Shown: piece after piece, positions 41,510 through 53,550 of the stretch
Layout: every line of letters starts with the position of its first letter
Numbering within the stretch: position 1 is the first letter of the stretch
Assembly (NCBI GenBank): GCA_034190875.2
Contig: CM067357.1
Span: forward strand, 20,089,612-20,153,611
Direction: 5' to 3'
DNA length: 64,000 nt
From: Urechis unicinctus
Taxonomy: Eukaryota; Annelida; Polychaeta; Xenopneusta; Urechidae
Translations under genes and position numbers: made by a program
The notes under the pieces: model-generated
Told to the model about the DNA's origin: nothing
The model's database searches: none
Seen by the model: the letters and a program-made list of their open reading frames with translations, nothing else

Positions 41510-43030
41510 AAACGGTGTGTGCGTCAAGCCATATCGTCACATTAGGCATGGTGGCATCTGCGGATTAGGAGACACATAATTGGTCATGTCTAATGCAAAG
41601 TTGAAAAGCAGAAAGGATTTTTCCTGTTTTAGTGAGCCTCTGTAGGCAAAAGATTTTATGATAGTTTTAGTTTGTAACGCATGACATTTTGCGCTGCTTA
41701 CGTCATAAATGACGGGATATAACAACGGCAATGAGTGAGGTAGATTGCAATGCAAGAACAATTGTCATTGATTATACTAAATCACAAAGTGCCAATTTAC
41801 CCCTAACAGGCTTCAAACCATATGCGTTTGGACTGAAGCCCATTACTATAATATTGCAAGGTTGCTGAGGTTGCAAGGATATTGACACATCAGCAGCAAG
41901 CCAAACATCTATATGTGTAAGAAGGACAACCAGTTGGTTGTTATCCCGTCGTCTTGGTTTGGAAGAGCTTTGTTTTGAATTGACTTGTCTGCAGCAAAGT
42001 GATCTGATGCAATCGAAGTGCAATAAATGAGGCAATTACGGTCCCTTTATCCTTAAAACAAATCATAATTAATATAATACATCGTATACAGGCAGTTAAC
42101 TATGTTATTCTTTATATGCGAATTGCGACATACAGTCCGCAAGCGTATCAGCTGTCTGCGAGATAAGGCATCAACAAAGCGCAATAACATTTCACTGGTT
42201 GTTGAAAAAATTCAATGAATTCTGTCAAATACATCCCGTTCATTAGATAATATTTGGCATCCAACGGCATAAACTTGCTGTCTTAATCTCTGCGGCGTGT
42301 GTCTATGATATTCAATCATACTCTGTTAGCCAAACTGCAGAAGTAGCAGTTTGCTTTATGACTGAGGTTGATTCACAAATACAAGAAGAACTATAGATAT
42401 ACTTTGAGGAAGAACTTACCAATGGTGAACGTGCACATTATTATGGTTGCCGTGCCTAACCCTTTTGTCATGACCCATAGTACAGTTTACTCTCTTTTGA
42501 TTTGAAAATCAATCAGTACCTAAAAGGTCGCGCTCTGGTAAAAACATGCGGATGCCAACGTGGCCAGTGTCGAAATATACATCAAATCCGATTCCCATTT
42601 AAATGCATATCACTTACGGTTATGACTCTATATGTGCCATTGTTCATGATTACCTTACTGTCAACACAGCTTAATCATTGCACAACATCACCAATTATGT
42701 CGCTTGTTGTAAATGTTACAGTCGACTGCTGACATAATCCTGTATATTCAATGATATTTTTGTGCAATTATTCCTAATCATAAGTAAGAATAAATACTGC
42801 TCAACTTGTGTGTATTTGTGCAGTTTAAACCAGCTGTAAAACCAAGCACTATGAAAATGATTTGAGGGAGTGTTAGAATGTTCATCAATGACCTATTCAA
42901 ACTGATAGGATGCGGGTTCGCTCTCCGTTTTGTATTGCAGAGTGCAATGTATGTACAGCGGTTACAAATTGTAACGAGCAATAAAAGGTTGTGTCCAATG
43001 GATCATACCTGTGCTCGTCAATGCCCAAAC
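41510..43030. other. AT-rich gene-free stretch
   Basis: Nothing recognisable apart from chance open frames. Confidence 0.6.
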
Positions 43031-43552
43031 CAACGTATCATGAGAACAATTAATGGTGAAACGCGACATGCATGACGCATAACGTTAAGGGTGCTTGCAA
43101 AGAAAAGCCTCATTAATATCGCAGCATTTCATGTGCGCCAAACTGTAAATATTGACACCTCTACTAACAAACCCATGCAAAGACGTAATAAAATAGGTGC
43201 CCTACGCAACGTATCAAGAGAACAGTTAATGGTGAAACGCGACATGCATGACGCATAACGTTAAGGGTGCTTGCAAAGAAAAGCCTCATTAATATCGCAG
43301 CATTTCATGTGCGCCAAACTGTAAATATTGACACCTCTACTAACAAACCCATGCAAAGACGTAATAAAATAGGTGCCCTATCCAACGTATCAAGAGAACA
43401 GTTAATGGTGAAACGCGACATGCATGACGCATGACGTTAAGGGTGCTTGCAAAAAAAAGCCTCATTAATATCGCAGCATTTTGTGTGCGCCAAACTGTAA
43501 ATATTGACACCTCTACAAGCAAACCCACGCGAAGACGTAATAAAATAGGTGC
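43031..43552 (+). repeat. Tandem array of three 176-bp units
   Basis: Units begin with caacgtatca at 43031, 43207 and 43383 and end with aaaataggtgc, the third a few bases short. Units two and three begin caacgtatcaagagaacagt, whereas the first reads atgagaacaa at that place. Units are about 95% identical or better, with the third slightly more diverged. The length is close to a nucleosome repeat, as in many satellite DNAs. No open frame is shared by the units. Confidence 0.95.
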
Positions 43553-43727
43553 TTAGCAGGCAACGGTTGAAGGTCAAGATCAAAATATATACCATCCTGT
43601 ATCATTGGACATTTTTTCCCTCTTGATCATTGAACAATGGGCGAAAAGCACCTGTTGTCTTCTTGAGGATTTTCACCTATAACCATAGTTATGTAACGTA
43701 CTATTGGTTAATGTAATTATGCATATT

Positions 43728-44026
43728 GATGCTTGAATAAAATCGCCAATAAAAGTCCCTGCTAAATTCGATAAGAAAATATTTATTTTATAGTTGAGTT
43801 CATGCGACTTCGTGTTTTCTCGCGGCAGAGATGTTATGTGGAGGAATTGATTACAAGAAGCTTTTCATCATTGAAATGTTACATCGAAGTCGGCTGACAA
43901 AAACTTTTGTGCTTATAATTTTATTTGATGAAATATGGTTGTCTAAATGGCATCACGCGGTGTGTATAAACTATGTTAAAGCTACCATTAGGTGTCATGC
44001 TAGCAACTGGGTGGGGATCAGTGATT
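43728..44026 (+). repeat. Approximately 300-bp dispersed repeat, plus-strand copy
   Basis: From tgcttgaata (about 43731) to tggggatcagtgat (about 44026) this matches the reverse complement of about 48001-48309, at roughly 75-80% by eye. Landmarks shared in order are cgccaataaa, cgcggcagagat, gttacatcg, tttgatgaaat and ctaccattaggt. It overlaps a 65-codon open frame (43831-44028) that is not open in the other copy. This may be an old non-autonomous element; no terminal repeats were identified. Confidence 0.75.
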
Positions 44027-46059
44027 AAAGCAGTTATAAAATACATTTGTATGAATTACACGACCAATCGCTAAACGGGTTGACTATCTTTGACCGTACC
44101 AATGCGTTGACGAACAATTAACGGATGAATCCAGCAACATATACATCACGTTATTTGTGGCTAAAATTGTGGTTGTATTTTCATTGTAATGAATGTAGCG
44201 AATTATGGAAACAGCGCTTTTCATAGTTAATGCATATACTGCATTTGCTAAAAATTCATCTTATTATGTTGGTTAAATATTATATTCCCAAGATCAGATT
44301 TTGAACACTGGTATCATGTTCGACCATAGCCGTTGTTTTTGGTTTGTTAAGGAAGAAATGTATTGCATGCATTAACGAGCTTCTAGCCGGCCATATTTCA
44401 ATGATCAGAGCATCATGGAATGGAGCACCTACGTTACAAATATGCGCTAAGGAGAAAGGCAATTCGCAAACGACTTGGCACCTGGCACAAGTTACGACCT
44501 GAACGAAAATGGAACATTGATAAATCTCTATATATGCATCAAGTGTATCAACAATGGATTAACTTGCCAAGCACTTAGACGACATGTCTGATACCTCACA
44601 TAACACAATGGACGTCGAGATTTTAGCTTTTTGCTTGGCCATAATGTATAATCAAAGACCATTTAATTTTCAAAATATGATAAACGTGATCGAAAGTTAT
44701 GTTAGATGTCAGAGATATTGTGTTCCCACTTAAAGGTAGTTCTAATTGGAAGCATAGGCAAAATATATATTGCAGTCGCAATTCGACAAACGAACGATGC
44801 ATTGATGTATCACGTGTGGCTATTGTTACTGGTTATTTGCGGGAAGTATTAATAACTATCTCACAGCCAGAACATTGAAGAGCAATGTAAAGCACAAACT
44901 GTCAGATTTATCTAGATGGAAATAGTGAGGGAGCGACCATCCCTGATGCGCATATCCAAGTACCACCATCTATGTCCATTGCAAAACAGTATTTGCACAC
45001 CAAATCGTTTGTGAACAGGCATTAAATAGGCACACATGGTGCTGATTCAAAAGTATCTCCTAATCAATCGCAACTCTCCTACTGTATCATGATAGCAGAG
45101 CCTGCACATTCCCGTTAGTATATTTGTTGATGTCATTCACAAATAATTATATGTTTATTGACAATTATAAAGGCTCATTGAGGCAACATTTATATTGCTT
45201 AAAGCTAGGCAAAGTACAGGTTGTTTTATATTTTTTGTCTGATTCTAAAATTCCGCAGGTTTGGTTATGGTACGTGATGCAAAGCGAAATAAAATGCTTG
45301 TCTCATTCCATGCTTCGGATTATTGGCCTCTCACCAGTACGCGACAAAAAAAAAACACGTGTTACGATGGAATGGGTCGTCAAATGTGTGTGCAATTATG
45401 CTCGTCATTAAGTGTTCGATGTGTGTTATTGGCATTTTGGTTTGATCTGTGTTTACTAAAATGTAATCGAAATACATAGTTTGGGAGTACACAATAAAAT
45501 TTCAATATATCATCCCATATTGTACTGTATTGCACAATGCAAGGCGCTCTTTATTGGGGTAAAACACGAGCTAGCAATGCCGTGCTCCCTTACTGCAGCT
45601 GGTTTTATAAGAGAATTGCTCCTGCTAGAATGTCTCGTTGTCTTCTTAGGCTCTCTCAAACAAATAGAGTTAGATATTATGAATAGCCAAGTCGATTTCC
45701 AGGATCCCAAAATCAGAATGTTGAGGGATGCCATGTCATAATCCTAGCACGAATCTACTAAGCGATTCTGGTCACTGCATCGTGACGGTATTTGCTCTTG
45801 CTTAACATGGGCACTAGATTCAAGGTAGAACGCCATCTGGGCATTAAACGCCACAGTAGTATCAATTATCATGGAATCGACAGATAATAGCCATGGAGTT
45901 TAATCGGCAAAGTACAAATCTTTATCTTGATAAAATTACAACAAATTACACACGTTTCCTATCGCCTAATTTTTGCACGATGATTTTAGCATGCTTTTTG
46001 GAATAGATATTGTGTTACCAAGTCTATCAGTAATCCGACCTACTGGGTACAGGGACCGT
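44027..46059. other. AT-rich gene-free stretch
   Basis: No recognised gene. Two overlapping plus-strand frames at 45124-45411 and 45261-45479 have no motif. Confidence 0.6.
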
Positions 46060-46300
46060 GTGATTGCCGGCCGGCTCGCTTGCGAAAATCTTGCGGGTCT
46101 CTCGGGACCAACAGTCAAACAGAGAAGATCATGTTGAGGTGACGAACATGAATGTGGTGGGTGATTGTAGGGATGGGAAGGGGGTGGATGTAGGGGGTAC
46201 GAGGTACGTGTTTCGCGTGCGGTGATGACATTAGACGCCCCGTTCGCGACGCCATGGAGCGACGAGGTGAGCCCTGTCGATTGCAGGCACCAGGAACCCA
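46060..46300 (+). promoter_or_regulatory. GC- and CpG-rich patch; possible promoter or first exon
   Basis: This is one of the few clearly GC-rich patches in the window. About a dozen CpG dinucleotides fall between 46196 and 46280, although CpG is otherwise sparse. Within it, gacgccATGG (ATG at 46254-46256) has a good Kozak context and is followed after four codon starts by gacgag|gtgagc, a near-consensus splice donor at 46267. A very short first coding exon is therefore conceivable. On the other strand a 111-codon Pro/Ser/Arg-rich frame (45966-46301) probably only reflects the base composition. The 5' end of an unrecognised element is an alternative. Confidence 0.2.
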
Positions 46301-47436
46301 ATGCCTGCGGTTAGATATGTTTGAACAAGTTGAATCTTAAACTACACACTCTTAGCGAGTAATTTATCGTTTAATACGCATGATTAACTATAGCAAATCT
46401 ATTGCTTGACATTCAACCACACGTTGTACAAAGAGCAGCATCTAGATCACCACCAATAATAATTGAATAGAAAAATTCCACCTCTCTGATTCACATTATA
46501 AAGTCGGATATAAAACGTCCCTCATAAAGTGCACACCATATTTATATCTAGCAATTGATGTTTTTATAGGTGATGATTATTTAATGCATCAAGTTAACAT
46601 CACATTGACATTATAGCAACTGTGAACAACATAGGATAAGGAACTATTAAGGAGTAAACACTTTCAGCATAATGTTGTATAATTCCTGGTCAATTTAACT
46701 TTTAGCAATAATCCATGCCATCTCAGTTAGCCGTTCCAAATATCAATTCAATGTTCTTTGCAAAACCAAGTGATGATTTTCTCAACTGATTGTATTTTAG
46801 GATACTTCTCCAGCGCCTCATTACTCATTACCCATAGCAATATACCTATGGAGCCACCAACTATCCAGCAATCCATGTTTTTAAAATTTGTCAACATTTT
46901 CGTAACAAATATGCAACCAAACGAGTTCTGTCATGTGTGACTTGAGTGGCGCTCAATATATTGTAACATGACCCATTGAGTGAATATTAGAGAAAGATAA
47001 TGTTGCGTAAAAGCATACAAGCCTTTCAAGGTTGTGATTAATCACGGTGAAAAGGTAGAGATGTGTTCTTGTGAACATCATAAGATAACATTGACCCGCA
47101 CAATTTCATACGTGATGGTTCACTAGTGCTCGCTTCTATGGAAATGGTTCAGCGCGGTGCCAAAATATAATGGTTATAAAACTCTTTGTGGAACCAACAC
47201 CTACGCTCGGTGCAAATATTTACAAACATTTTTTGGAGCACGTTATATACTTTTTGAGATAATTATATCTTCAACATTCGCTCCAGCCTCAATTTCAAGT
47301 CACTTACGATGTACAGTGCATATGTTTTCACATTAGCGACATAGAGCTTGGCTCTTTGAAGAGTAAAAATAGACCAACTTTTCAACGTACAGTTCCACAA
47401 AATGACGCGTTCACGCTATAGACATGTTCCGTTCAG
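46301..47436. other. AT-rich gene-free stretch
   Basis: Nothing recognisable. Confidence 0.6.
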
Positions 47437-47626
47437 AAACAATTACGGTTTAAATGTGGCGCTACATGTGGATCATTAGACTGTAACGCATCATCGGGTC
47501 ACTGGCTTTGAACCAAATGTGGCGCTACAGCGCAATCAATTACGGTTTTGATCATTGGGCTGTAACGCTTCATCGGGTAACCGACTGGGAACCAAATGTG
47601 GCGCTACATTGGGTGCAATCAATATT
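47437..47626 (+). repeat. Irregular short tandem repeat
   Basis: The core aaatgtggcgctaca occurs at 47452, 47515 and 47594. Between the cores lie shared blocks: gatcatt, ctgtaacgc, tcatcgggt and a form of gaacc. Spacings are 63 and 79 bp because the second unit carries an extra cgcaatcaattacggtttt-like block, part of which also precedes the first unit. Confidence 0.85.
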
Positions 47627-48000
47627 CATCAAAAAACTTCCAAAGTGCAAAGTGCTATAAAATATCTTTTTATTCCATTCAACATGGTAACTTTAACTAC
47701 CTACTTGGTTTGGTTGTTGAAGATTCTCCGATTTGCAGCAGTTCTCATATCGTAATAAACATAGCGGCACAGGAAACATTATCTCTTTTGTTTAAATATT
47801 CACGGCGGCAAAAAGATAATGCCTTATATTTTTGATGCCACAAATAATGTGATAGATATGACATACATGGCATTGGATTTATCCCTTAATTGTTCGTCGA
47901 CGCAAGCTCTAGTACGGTCGAAGATAATCAGTCCATTAGCGATGGCAGTCGTTGTATAGTTTCATGACAAATGTATGTCAAGCACTGTGAAAAAATGCAG
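47627..48000. other. AT-rich gene-free stretch
   Basis: Nothing recognisable; overlapping open frames at 47555-47755 and 47596-47835 are probably chance. Confidence 0.55.
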
Positions 48001-48452
48001 CATCCCTGATCCCCATCCACTTGATTGGCATGAAACCTAATGGTAGCCTTAATCTTGTTTATACACGACGTGTAATGCCATTAAGACGACCACATTTCAT
48101 CAAATAAGCCCATACGCACGAAAGGCTTTTGTCTGCCAAACCCGATGTAACGTTTCATTGATAAAAAGCTTCTGGTAATCTATTCTTCCCCATAGGATCT
48201 CTGCCGCGATGAAAAACATAAAGTCACATGAACTAAACTTTAAAATAGATACTGTCGTATTGAATTAAGACGCAGGGACATTTATTGGCGAGGCTTTTGT
48301 ATTCAAGCAACATGATATAATATGCGTAAAGCTTCTGGTAATTCATTCTTTCCCCATAGGACCTCAGCCAATAGTACAAGCTAAATGCGTAGACAACAAC
48401 AATGAAATAGATACTATTTTAATCAATTTAGCATTACCCGCGATTGTATTCA
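48001..48452 (-). repeat. Approximately 300-bp dispersed repeat, minus-strand copy plus partial tandem copy
   Basis: About 48001-48309 is the inverted counterpart of 43728-44026. Part of it is then repeated at about 48329-48452: aaagcttctggtaat and ccccatagga occur in both, and both end in a form of ttgtattcaagcaac. The 17-mer aagctaaatgcgtagac is found near 48377 and again near 48492, suggesting a further local duplication. Confidence 0.75.
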
Positions 48453-49110
48453 AGCAACTGAATGAGAAATTACCCCCACTCTTCAGCTATCAAGCTAAAT
48501 GCGTAGACTGTGCGATGTCTGTGCTAATCTATGATTACTGATTCGAGGAAATGCTCTGCAGACGGTCATTGTGCCGTGATCCCAGTCGAGGATGCAGGCG
48601 GTCAACAGGTACAGGCAACGGTATATAGGTATAAGCTACAATGTTCCCTGCTATTTTAATACTCGCAAAACATTTGTTTTATAATAAACCGCGTCGTCTT
48701 TGCAATGCCAGCTTGTGCGTTAGACTTACTTTCAGTTGTTGCCGTCGGAACCTCGCTATTTTGCATCGGAGCCACATTATAGGTCACCGTAGAGACATTT
48801 GCAACAGCATGTCATCCTACAAATAAGTCAGGAAAATGTGTGCTAAACCATACACGACCGGTTGATGCTTTCGTCATCGTCCTGAATCGTGTTACTCAAG
48901 AATGAATCAATTTTATGCCACACTCGAATACAATTTCTTATTGTCACATAATGTCACATATTGTCACAATAATCAATGTGGTCTACTTACGACAAACACG
49001 TACGTTTACCGAACTCTGAAAGAGTTACATTAATAGCGTATGCAATTGATTATCGGCTTATTCGAATCCTTATTAAGATTGAAATCTTCGGAGACAAGCT
49101 ACAAGCTTCA
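48453..49110. other. AT-rich gene-free stretch
   Basis: No gene. A tiny tandem run based on attgtcacata occurs near 48938-48968. Confidence 0.55.
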
Positions 49111-49703
49111 AATGGTGTGGCATCCAATTCTAACAGATGGGCATAAATGAAATAAAGATATGCTCCAAATGAACAAGAAAATGTTTTGGTGCTTTTGGTG
49201 CTGTTAGACAAATAAAAATGCCAAGCCGAAAAACGGTAACCAAGTTTCATTTGAAATTAGTCCATAAACATTAACTGCGTTTCTACGCACGCATTACGGT
49301 CTTAGGCGAAGAACTGAAACATGTACAAAAGTGCTTTTCGTTCTTTTCCAGTGTTTAAGAAGGACACAATGTCAAATAATACATGTGGGTATTCCGAACA
49401 AATGGTGATGCATTCAAATCAACAGAGGGGTATATATGAAACAAAGATTTCCTCCAAATGAACTAGAAAGTGTTATGGTGCTTTTGATGCTGTTGGATAA
49501 ATAAAAATTCCATGCCGTAAAATGGTAATCAATTTCTATTTTAAATTAGTCCATAAACATTAACTGCGTTTCTACGCACGCATTACGGTCATAGGCGAAG
49601 TACTGAGACATGTACAAAAGTGCTTTTCGTCCTTTTCCAGTGTTTAAGAAGGACATAATGTCCAATAAAACATGTGGGTACACCGAACAAATGGTGATGC
49701 ATT
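49111..49703 (+). repeat. Two tandem units of about 290 bp
   Basis: The marker aatggtg(t/a)(t/g)g begins at 49111, 49401 and 49690, giving periods of 290 and 289 bp and leaving a 14-bp stub of a third unit. The units are roughly 85-90% identical. The best-kept part is cattaactgcgtttctacgc and the bases after it, which include a small hairpin (tgcgt-ttct-acgca). The minus-strand open frame over the first unit is not kept in the second. Confidence 0.92.
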
Positions 49704-51167
49704 AACGTATGTAACACCCGACTGGTATGAATTCTGCTGCAAATCATAATGTATCGGGTTTATACAAGTTGTTAAGTAAAGATTATGGCAAACCCCATAA
49801 CGGTGCCATTAAGTTCGTTACATGTTATAACCGAGAAAAATGACGATCAACTTGGTTGGCATAGCCATGTCACTTATAACACGCGCGAGTCAAAATGTAT
49901 CCATCTAGGCAAAAATACATTTTCTAGTGTAGTCACTTTTTGTCTAGAAGTTTACTTTGCTCAAGTTCGTCACAAACATGCACACTGAAATATTTCCCGT
50001 GGCTCTTAACTTCTGACTTTACATATTTTTCCGCTTTGTTGATTAATCCACACACTTCATTTGATAGTAATCAAATAATCAAAACAGCTTATCGTCCTCG
50101 GCCGTACCTTGTCAGCAGAAACTTATTAGCATATCTAACTACATCAATGAACAATAGCTATTACATCATACATCATCTTATCCGTTCCCGTTTGCTTGCA
50201 TGCGAAAAGTGTGTATTCACTCATGCTATTGGTATTGACGCAGCATATTGTCTATTTTAAACACCAATTATGTTCATTGTTTGTTATATCAACAGTTTCT
50301 GACAGATTCGCTGATGTTATGGCAGCGTCCCTTTCTATGGGCGTATTGACCATTCAGGAAAGTGCTCCCATCCAGTTGGTCAGTGTGAGCCCTCTTACGT
50401 AGCTATAAGCTCATATAGCCAATGACTAGCGCATGTTCTCTTGATAATGAAGCGTACGTTCTGCTGATTATGACGAAATCAGTATACGATTATCGAAGTA
50501 CAAAAGCTAGTTGTGACATACATAGACAAGGAATACGTATGGTCGAGATGCAAGTAACAATGAAGGCGCATGTGTAAACTTCATTTATCCAGAAACACAC
50601 CAATGCTACAATTGAAGTTCTGTTTACCATGAAAATGCAAATGTCGTAAAGCTTTTATTTTACACCTATCTCCATCTTCTTTCGCTACCCCTCCCGCTGA
50701 ATCTTATCCCAAAGTAGTAGTGTCAACCACATTGCACTGAACTGCGTATAAACGTGTGTCACATGTGCGGCCGACGATGTTGATGCGAAATTATAGTTCC
50801 GGATAAGATCATTTCTTGGCATATTGGCGTAGCGTGTCATCAGCTGTCGCAGCCCTTTTGATTCATTAAGATGCTCCGGCAACCCTTATCACTTAAAACA
50901 AATTACATGGTGCCAGAAGCCCAAACTAGGCTAACAGGACACATAATAGAAACACTAAATAGCAGCGGAGTCCTTTATGTTGTCAATTTTACTGTTGTAA
51001 CCCCATCAGGAAAGAGCTCGACAATTTTAATTCAATGCTTCGCAAAATGCTTCTTAATATACGACGGTTATGCTCATTTGATGGACCACCGAAACACACG
51101 AAGGAAATGTAACAGAGCTGCTGAGTTTATTACCGAATCAACACAGCATTTAAATATAATAGTTCAA
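49704..51167. other. AT-rich gene-free stretch
   Basis: Several plus-strand open frames of 65 to 108 codons (for example 49940-50260 and 50871-51197), none recognised. The last overlaps the start of a dispersed repeat, which argues against a host gene. Confidence 0.5.
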
Positions 51168-51384
51168 TCGGACAAATCATTCGCTACATCTGTGTAAGTT
51201 GGTTTTACGTGTAATCTACCGATGACGTTCTTTAACCTGTTCCACTTTGAAAAGTCGAATAGCTCATGTTATTTATCATCAGGAGAGGCCATGCGGACAT
51301 TTAGAATACGACATCGCATGCAGTTGTGTTTATCTCCTTACAATCATTGTACTCAAAGGGAGTGCTTAAAGTCAAGAGCCAAAT
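51168..51384 (+). repeat. Dispersed repeat, copy 1 of 2
   Basis: This matches 54455-54668 in the same orientation, roughly 75-80% by eye. Shared blocks in order include aatctaccgatg, agaggccatgcg, gacatcgcatgcag, agtgcttaaag and aagagccaaat. The segment is about 215 bp, with no recognised element family. Confidence 0.85.
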
Positions 51385-51550
51385 GCTCACCGATGATGCC
51401 TTCACGACCATAATGGTAGTCGCTGTCAGCTGAAAATTTCCACTCGTGATAATAGGTGCAAATTATTTATGACCATCGAAACATGCGATGAAACCATATA
51501 AATCACCAGGTTTTATTCGTTCAAGGTATCTGATTTGGAAAAGTGAATTT
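51385..51550. other. Short unique spacer
   Basis: Nothing recognisable. Confidence 0.5.
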
Positions 51551-51640
51551 GTACCTTGCGCCGGGATCGAACATCGCAGGACGTCTACTTAGACGTCCTG
51601 TAGGGCTTACTAGCCCCGCACTATCGGACGGCGGTTAGCG
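51551..51640 (-). ncRNA. tRNA-like remnant with a strong hairpin
   Basis: Read on the minus strand, this ends gttcgatcccggcgcaagg, which resembles a tRNA T-loop (B box) followed by the 3' acceptor side. The 5' sequence ccttacgc can pair with gcgcaagg at seven of eight positions. A ccgc/gcgg pair could be a D stem, and an 11-bp-arm hairpin (plus-strand 51577-51600) sits where a long variable arm would be. However, the T stem does not pair properly and the anticodon loop is too short. It is therefore at best a degraded tRNA or the head of a tRNA-derived SINE, and possibly a coincidence. Confidence 0.25.
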
Positions 51641-53358
51641 TAAGGCCTTGTCGGTCATTCGTGCATGTTGCTGTTTCAATATATAACTTCAACAGGTTTA
51701 CCGGCCTCAGTTATTTTGTGAGAAAAAAACAATTCATCAACCAGTGGCCCAATAAAAAAGGAAAATATTCACTATGTATTAATCACATGTAAAAAATCGA
51801 CGATGGAATTCTCAAACACCAAGAGGCAGTCCCTATATTACTAAAGCCAAGACAGGTAGACACAAAAGCACCACTTAAAAACGGTGACAAGCTTTATCAC
51901 ATTGTCTTATATGTAGCTCAACCGCCCATCTTGTCGTTTCTTAACTATCCAAGACCACAACTATACGCGATTTCAATTTGGTTTTTATTTAATGAGGCCG
52001 TCTACATCGAGTATATTATACACGTTTGGGTTTATTATAGGTCGGACTACAATAAAATTATATTAGTATATTTACCAGTGGCACTGTTACGCAACTCATG
52101 AAATATCCAGGGCGACAAATGGACCTTTAACTTTGGGACAAAGACGATCCATTATGTGATGCCATGCGATTGCATGGGTTCCATAGACAACGCCCTAGTT
52201 ACATAATAATCAATATTGGCCAAGAACAAATGCGTCGCGAAATTTATTGCTGATGAATCGAATTAACTGCGCTTGCCTCTCTGAACATCATGCGGCTGAA
52301 CGCCCAGAGAATGCGGAAGTCACACAAGTGTTAGTTAGGCCGTGATGAGTGGTTAATGTATTTATGATGATGACCTGAATTATGACTTCTTCTTGCATCT
52401 CGTTCAATTATTGGTTGCGCTGTAGCTTGCTTGTATCGTTGGCATGCTCCAGAAGAAAATACTATCATAAACTTTAGTTATCTATCTATTGCTTCTACGG
52501 CGTAAACGGGAGTAATGATTCCTGCTGACCAGGCTCCCTTAACAGGTCGTATTGAATATATATTTGGGTTCTTCGCGAACCGTAATAACCTGGTTCAACA
52601 CCTGATGTGTCAAACGGTGACGTGACTTTGATGGTAGTGGTATATCATGCACGTGGTTCTGGATAGAGAGCATGATGATAGGTTCACATTGAATGGTCTA
52701 TTTGTCACTTCCAAGCTGATGCTCAGACATTCCGCAATCATCTCTCATTGGGAGAACACCATATGGCCGGCAAATAAAGCGCGGTAACTTGGAAGGCTCC
52801 TATCATCAGAATATATGGTGAGCAATGTACGTGAGAATGTATACTTACAGACAGAGTATGTTATAATATTGATTGCGGTACTAAGAATGCTTGAGCTATG
52901 AACAGTCAGGACAAAGTACGGGATTTCGTCTGATATTGTTGTAATGCATTAACGATGAGAAATATTCATCAATCTATCTGTTTGTTATTTCATCTTTACA
53001 GGTACATAATATATGTGAAGCCAACGGTTCCGAAATGATTTGGCAGCCGAATCCGGATTTGCAGAAGTGCTCTCTATTGTAAATAGTTAGCCACAAATTG
53101 ACTTGATATAACAACGTTGGATTTTGTATCAGAGAGTAATTTGTTGTGAACGAAGCAAACACGTGTTCAAGACACAGTAATATATTCATGGCAGCATATC
53201 CAATCGATCAATGAATCGTTTTCTAAAGACCATGCCAAAATGTAAACTTGTTATGTAACAGATATCTTGCACGTTTGAACTTGCGTTACTGCCAGATTTT
53301 ACTTTGAGAACCCGCAACTGTATTTTTGTAAGACATTAAGTGTATAACCAGTAATAGC
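51641..53358. other. AT-rich gene-free stretch
   Basis: Nothing recognisable. The open frame at 52974-53189 (minus) has no motif. Confidence 0.6.
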
Positions 53359-53508
53359 TTAAGTGTCACACAATGACGTAAAAGGCAACAGATAAACGGC
53401 TTTCTGCTCTGGATTATCTTTGAGCGCTCCTTTGAGCCTCTCCGAGAGATTGCTTTCACTGATGAGCAATTCAGTCACGCAGTCCGATGTAAACTCCTCG
53501 CAACCTAC
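53359..53508 (-). CDS. Weak candidate exon, function unknown
   Basis: On the minus strand a possible acceptor (ccttatcag) is followed by about 49 open codons. The composition looks coding: VGCEEFTSDCVTELL, then SERLKGALKDNPEQKAV, then a stop. The Met-started frame reaches back to 53550. The charged, Leu-rich composition stands out from neighbouring chance frames, but no family is recognised and there is no linked exon. Confidence 0.15.
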   Translation of the reverse strand, partial: VGCEEFTSDCVTELLISESNLSERLKGALKDNPEQKAVYLLPFTSLCDT

Positions 53509-53550
53509 CTGATAAGGAACTATATATGACTCATAGAAAAGATTCATCAA

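Noticed and set aside
43031-43552. CRISPR-like array
   Set aside because: Whole 176-bp units repeat without unique spacers, and the context is eukaryotic; this is an ordinary tandem repeat.
45966-46301. 111-codon Pro/Ser-rich minus-strand frame
   Set aside because: It lies over the CpG-rich patch, where fewer stops are expected from base composition alone; no motif seen.
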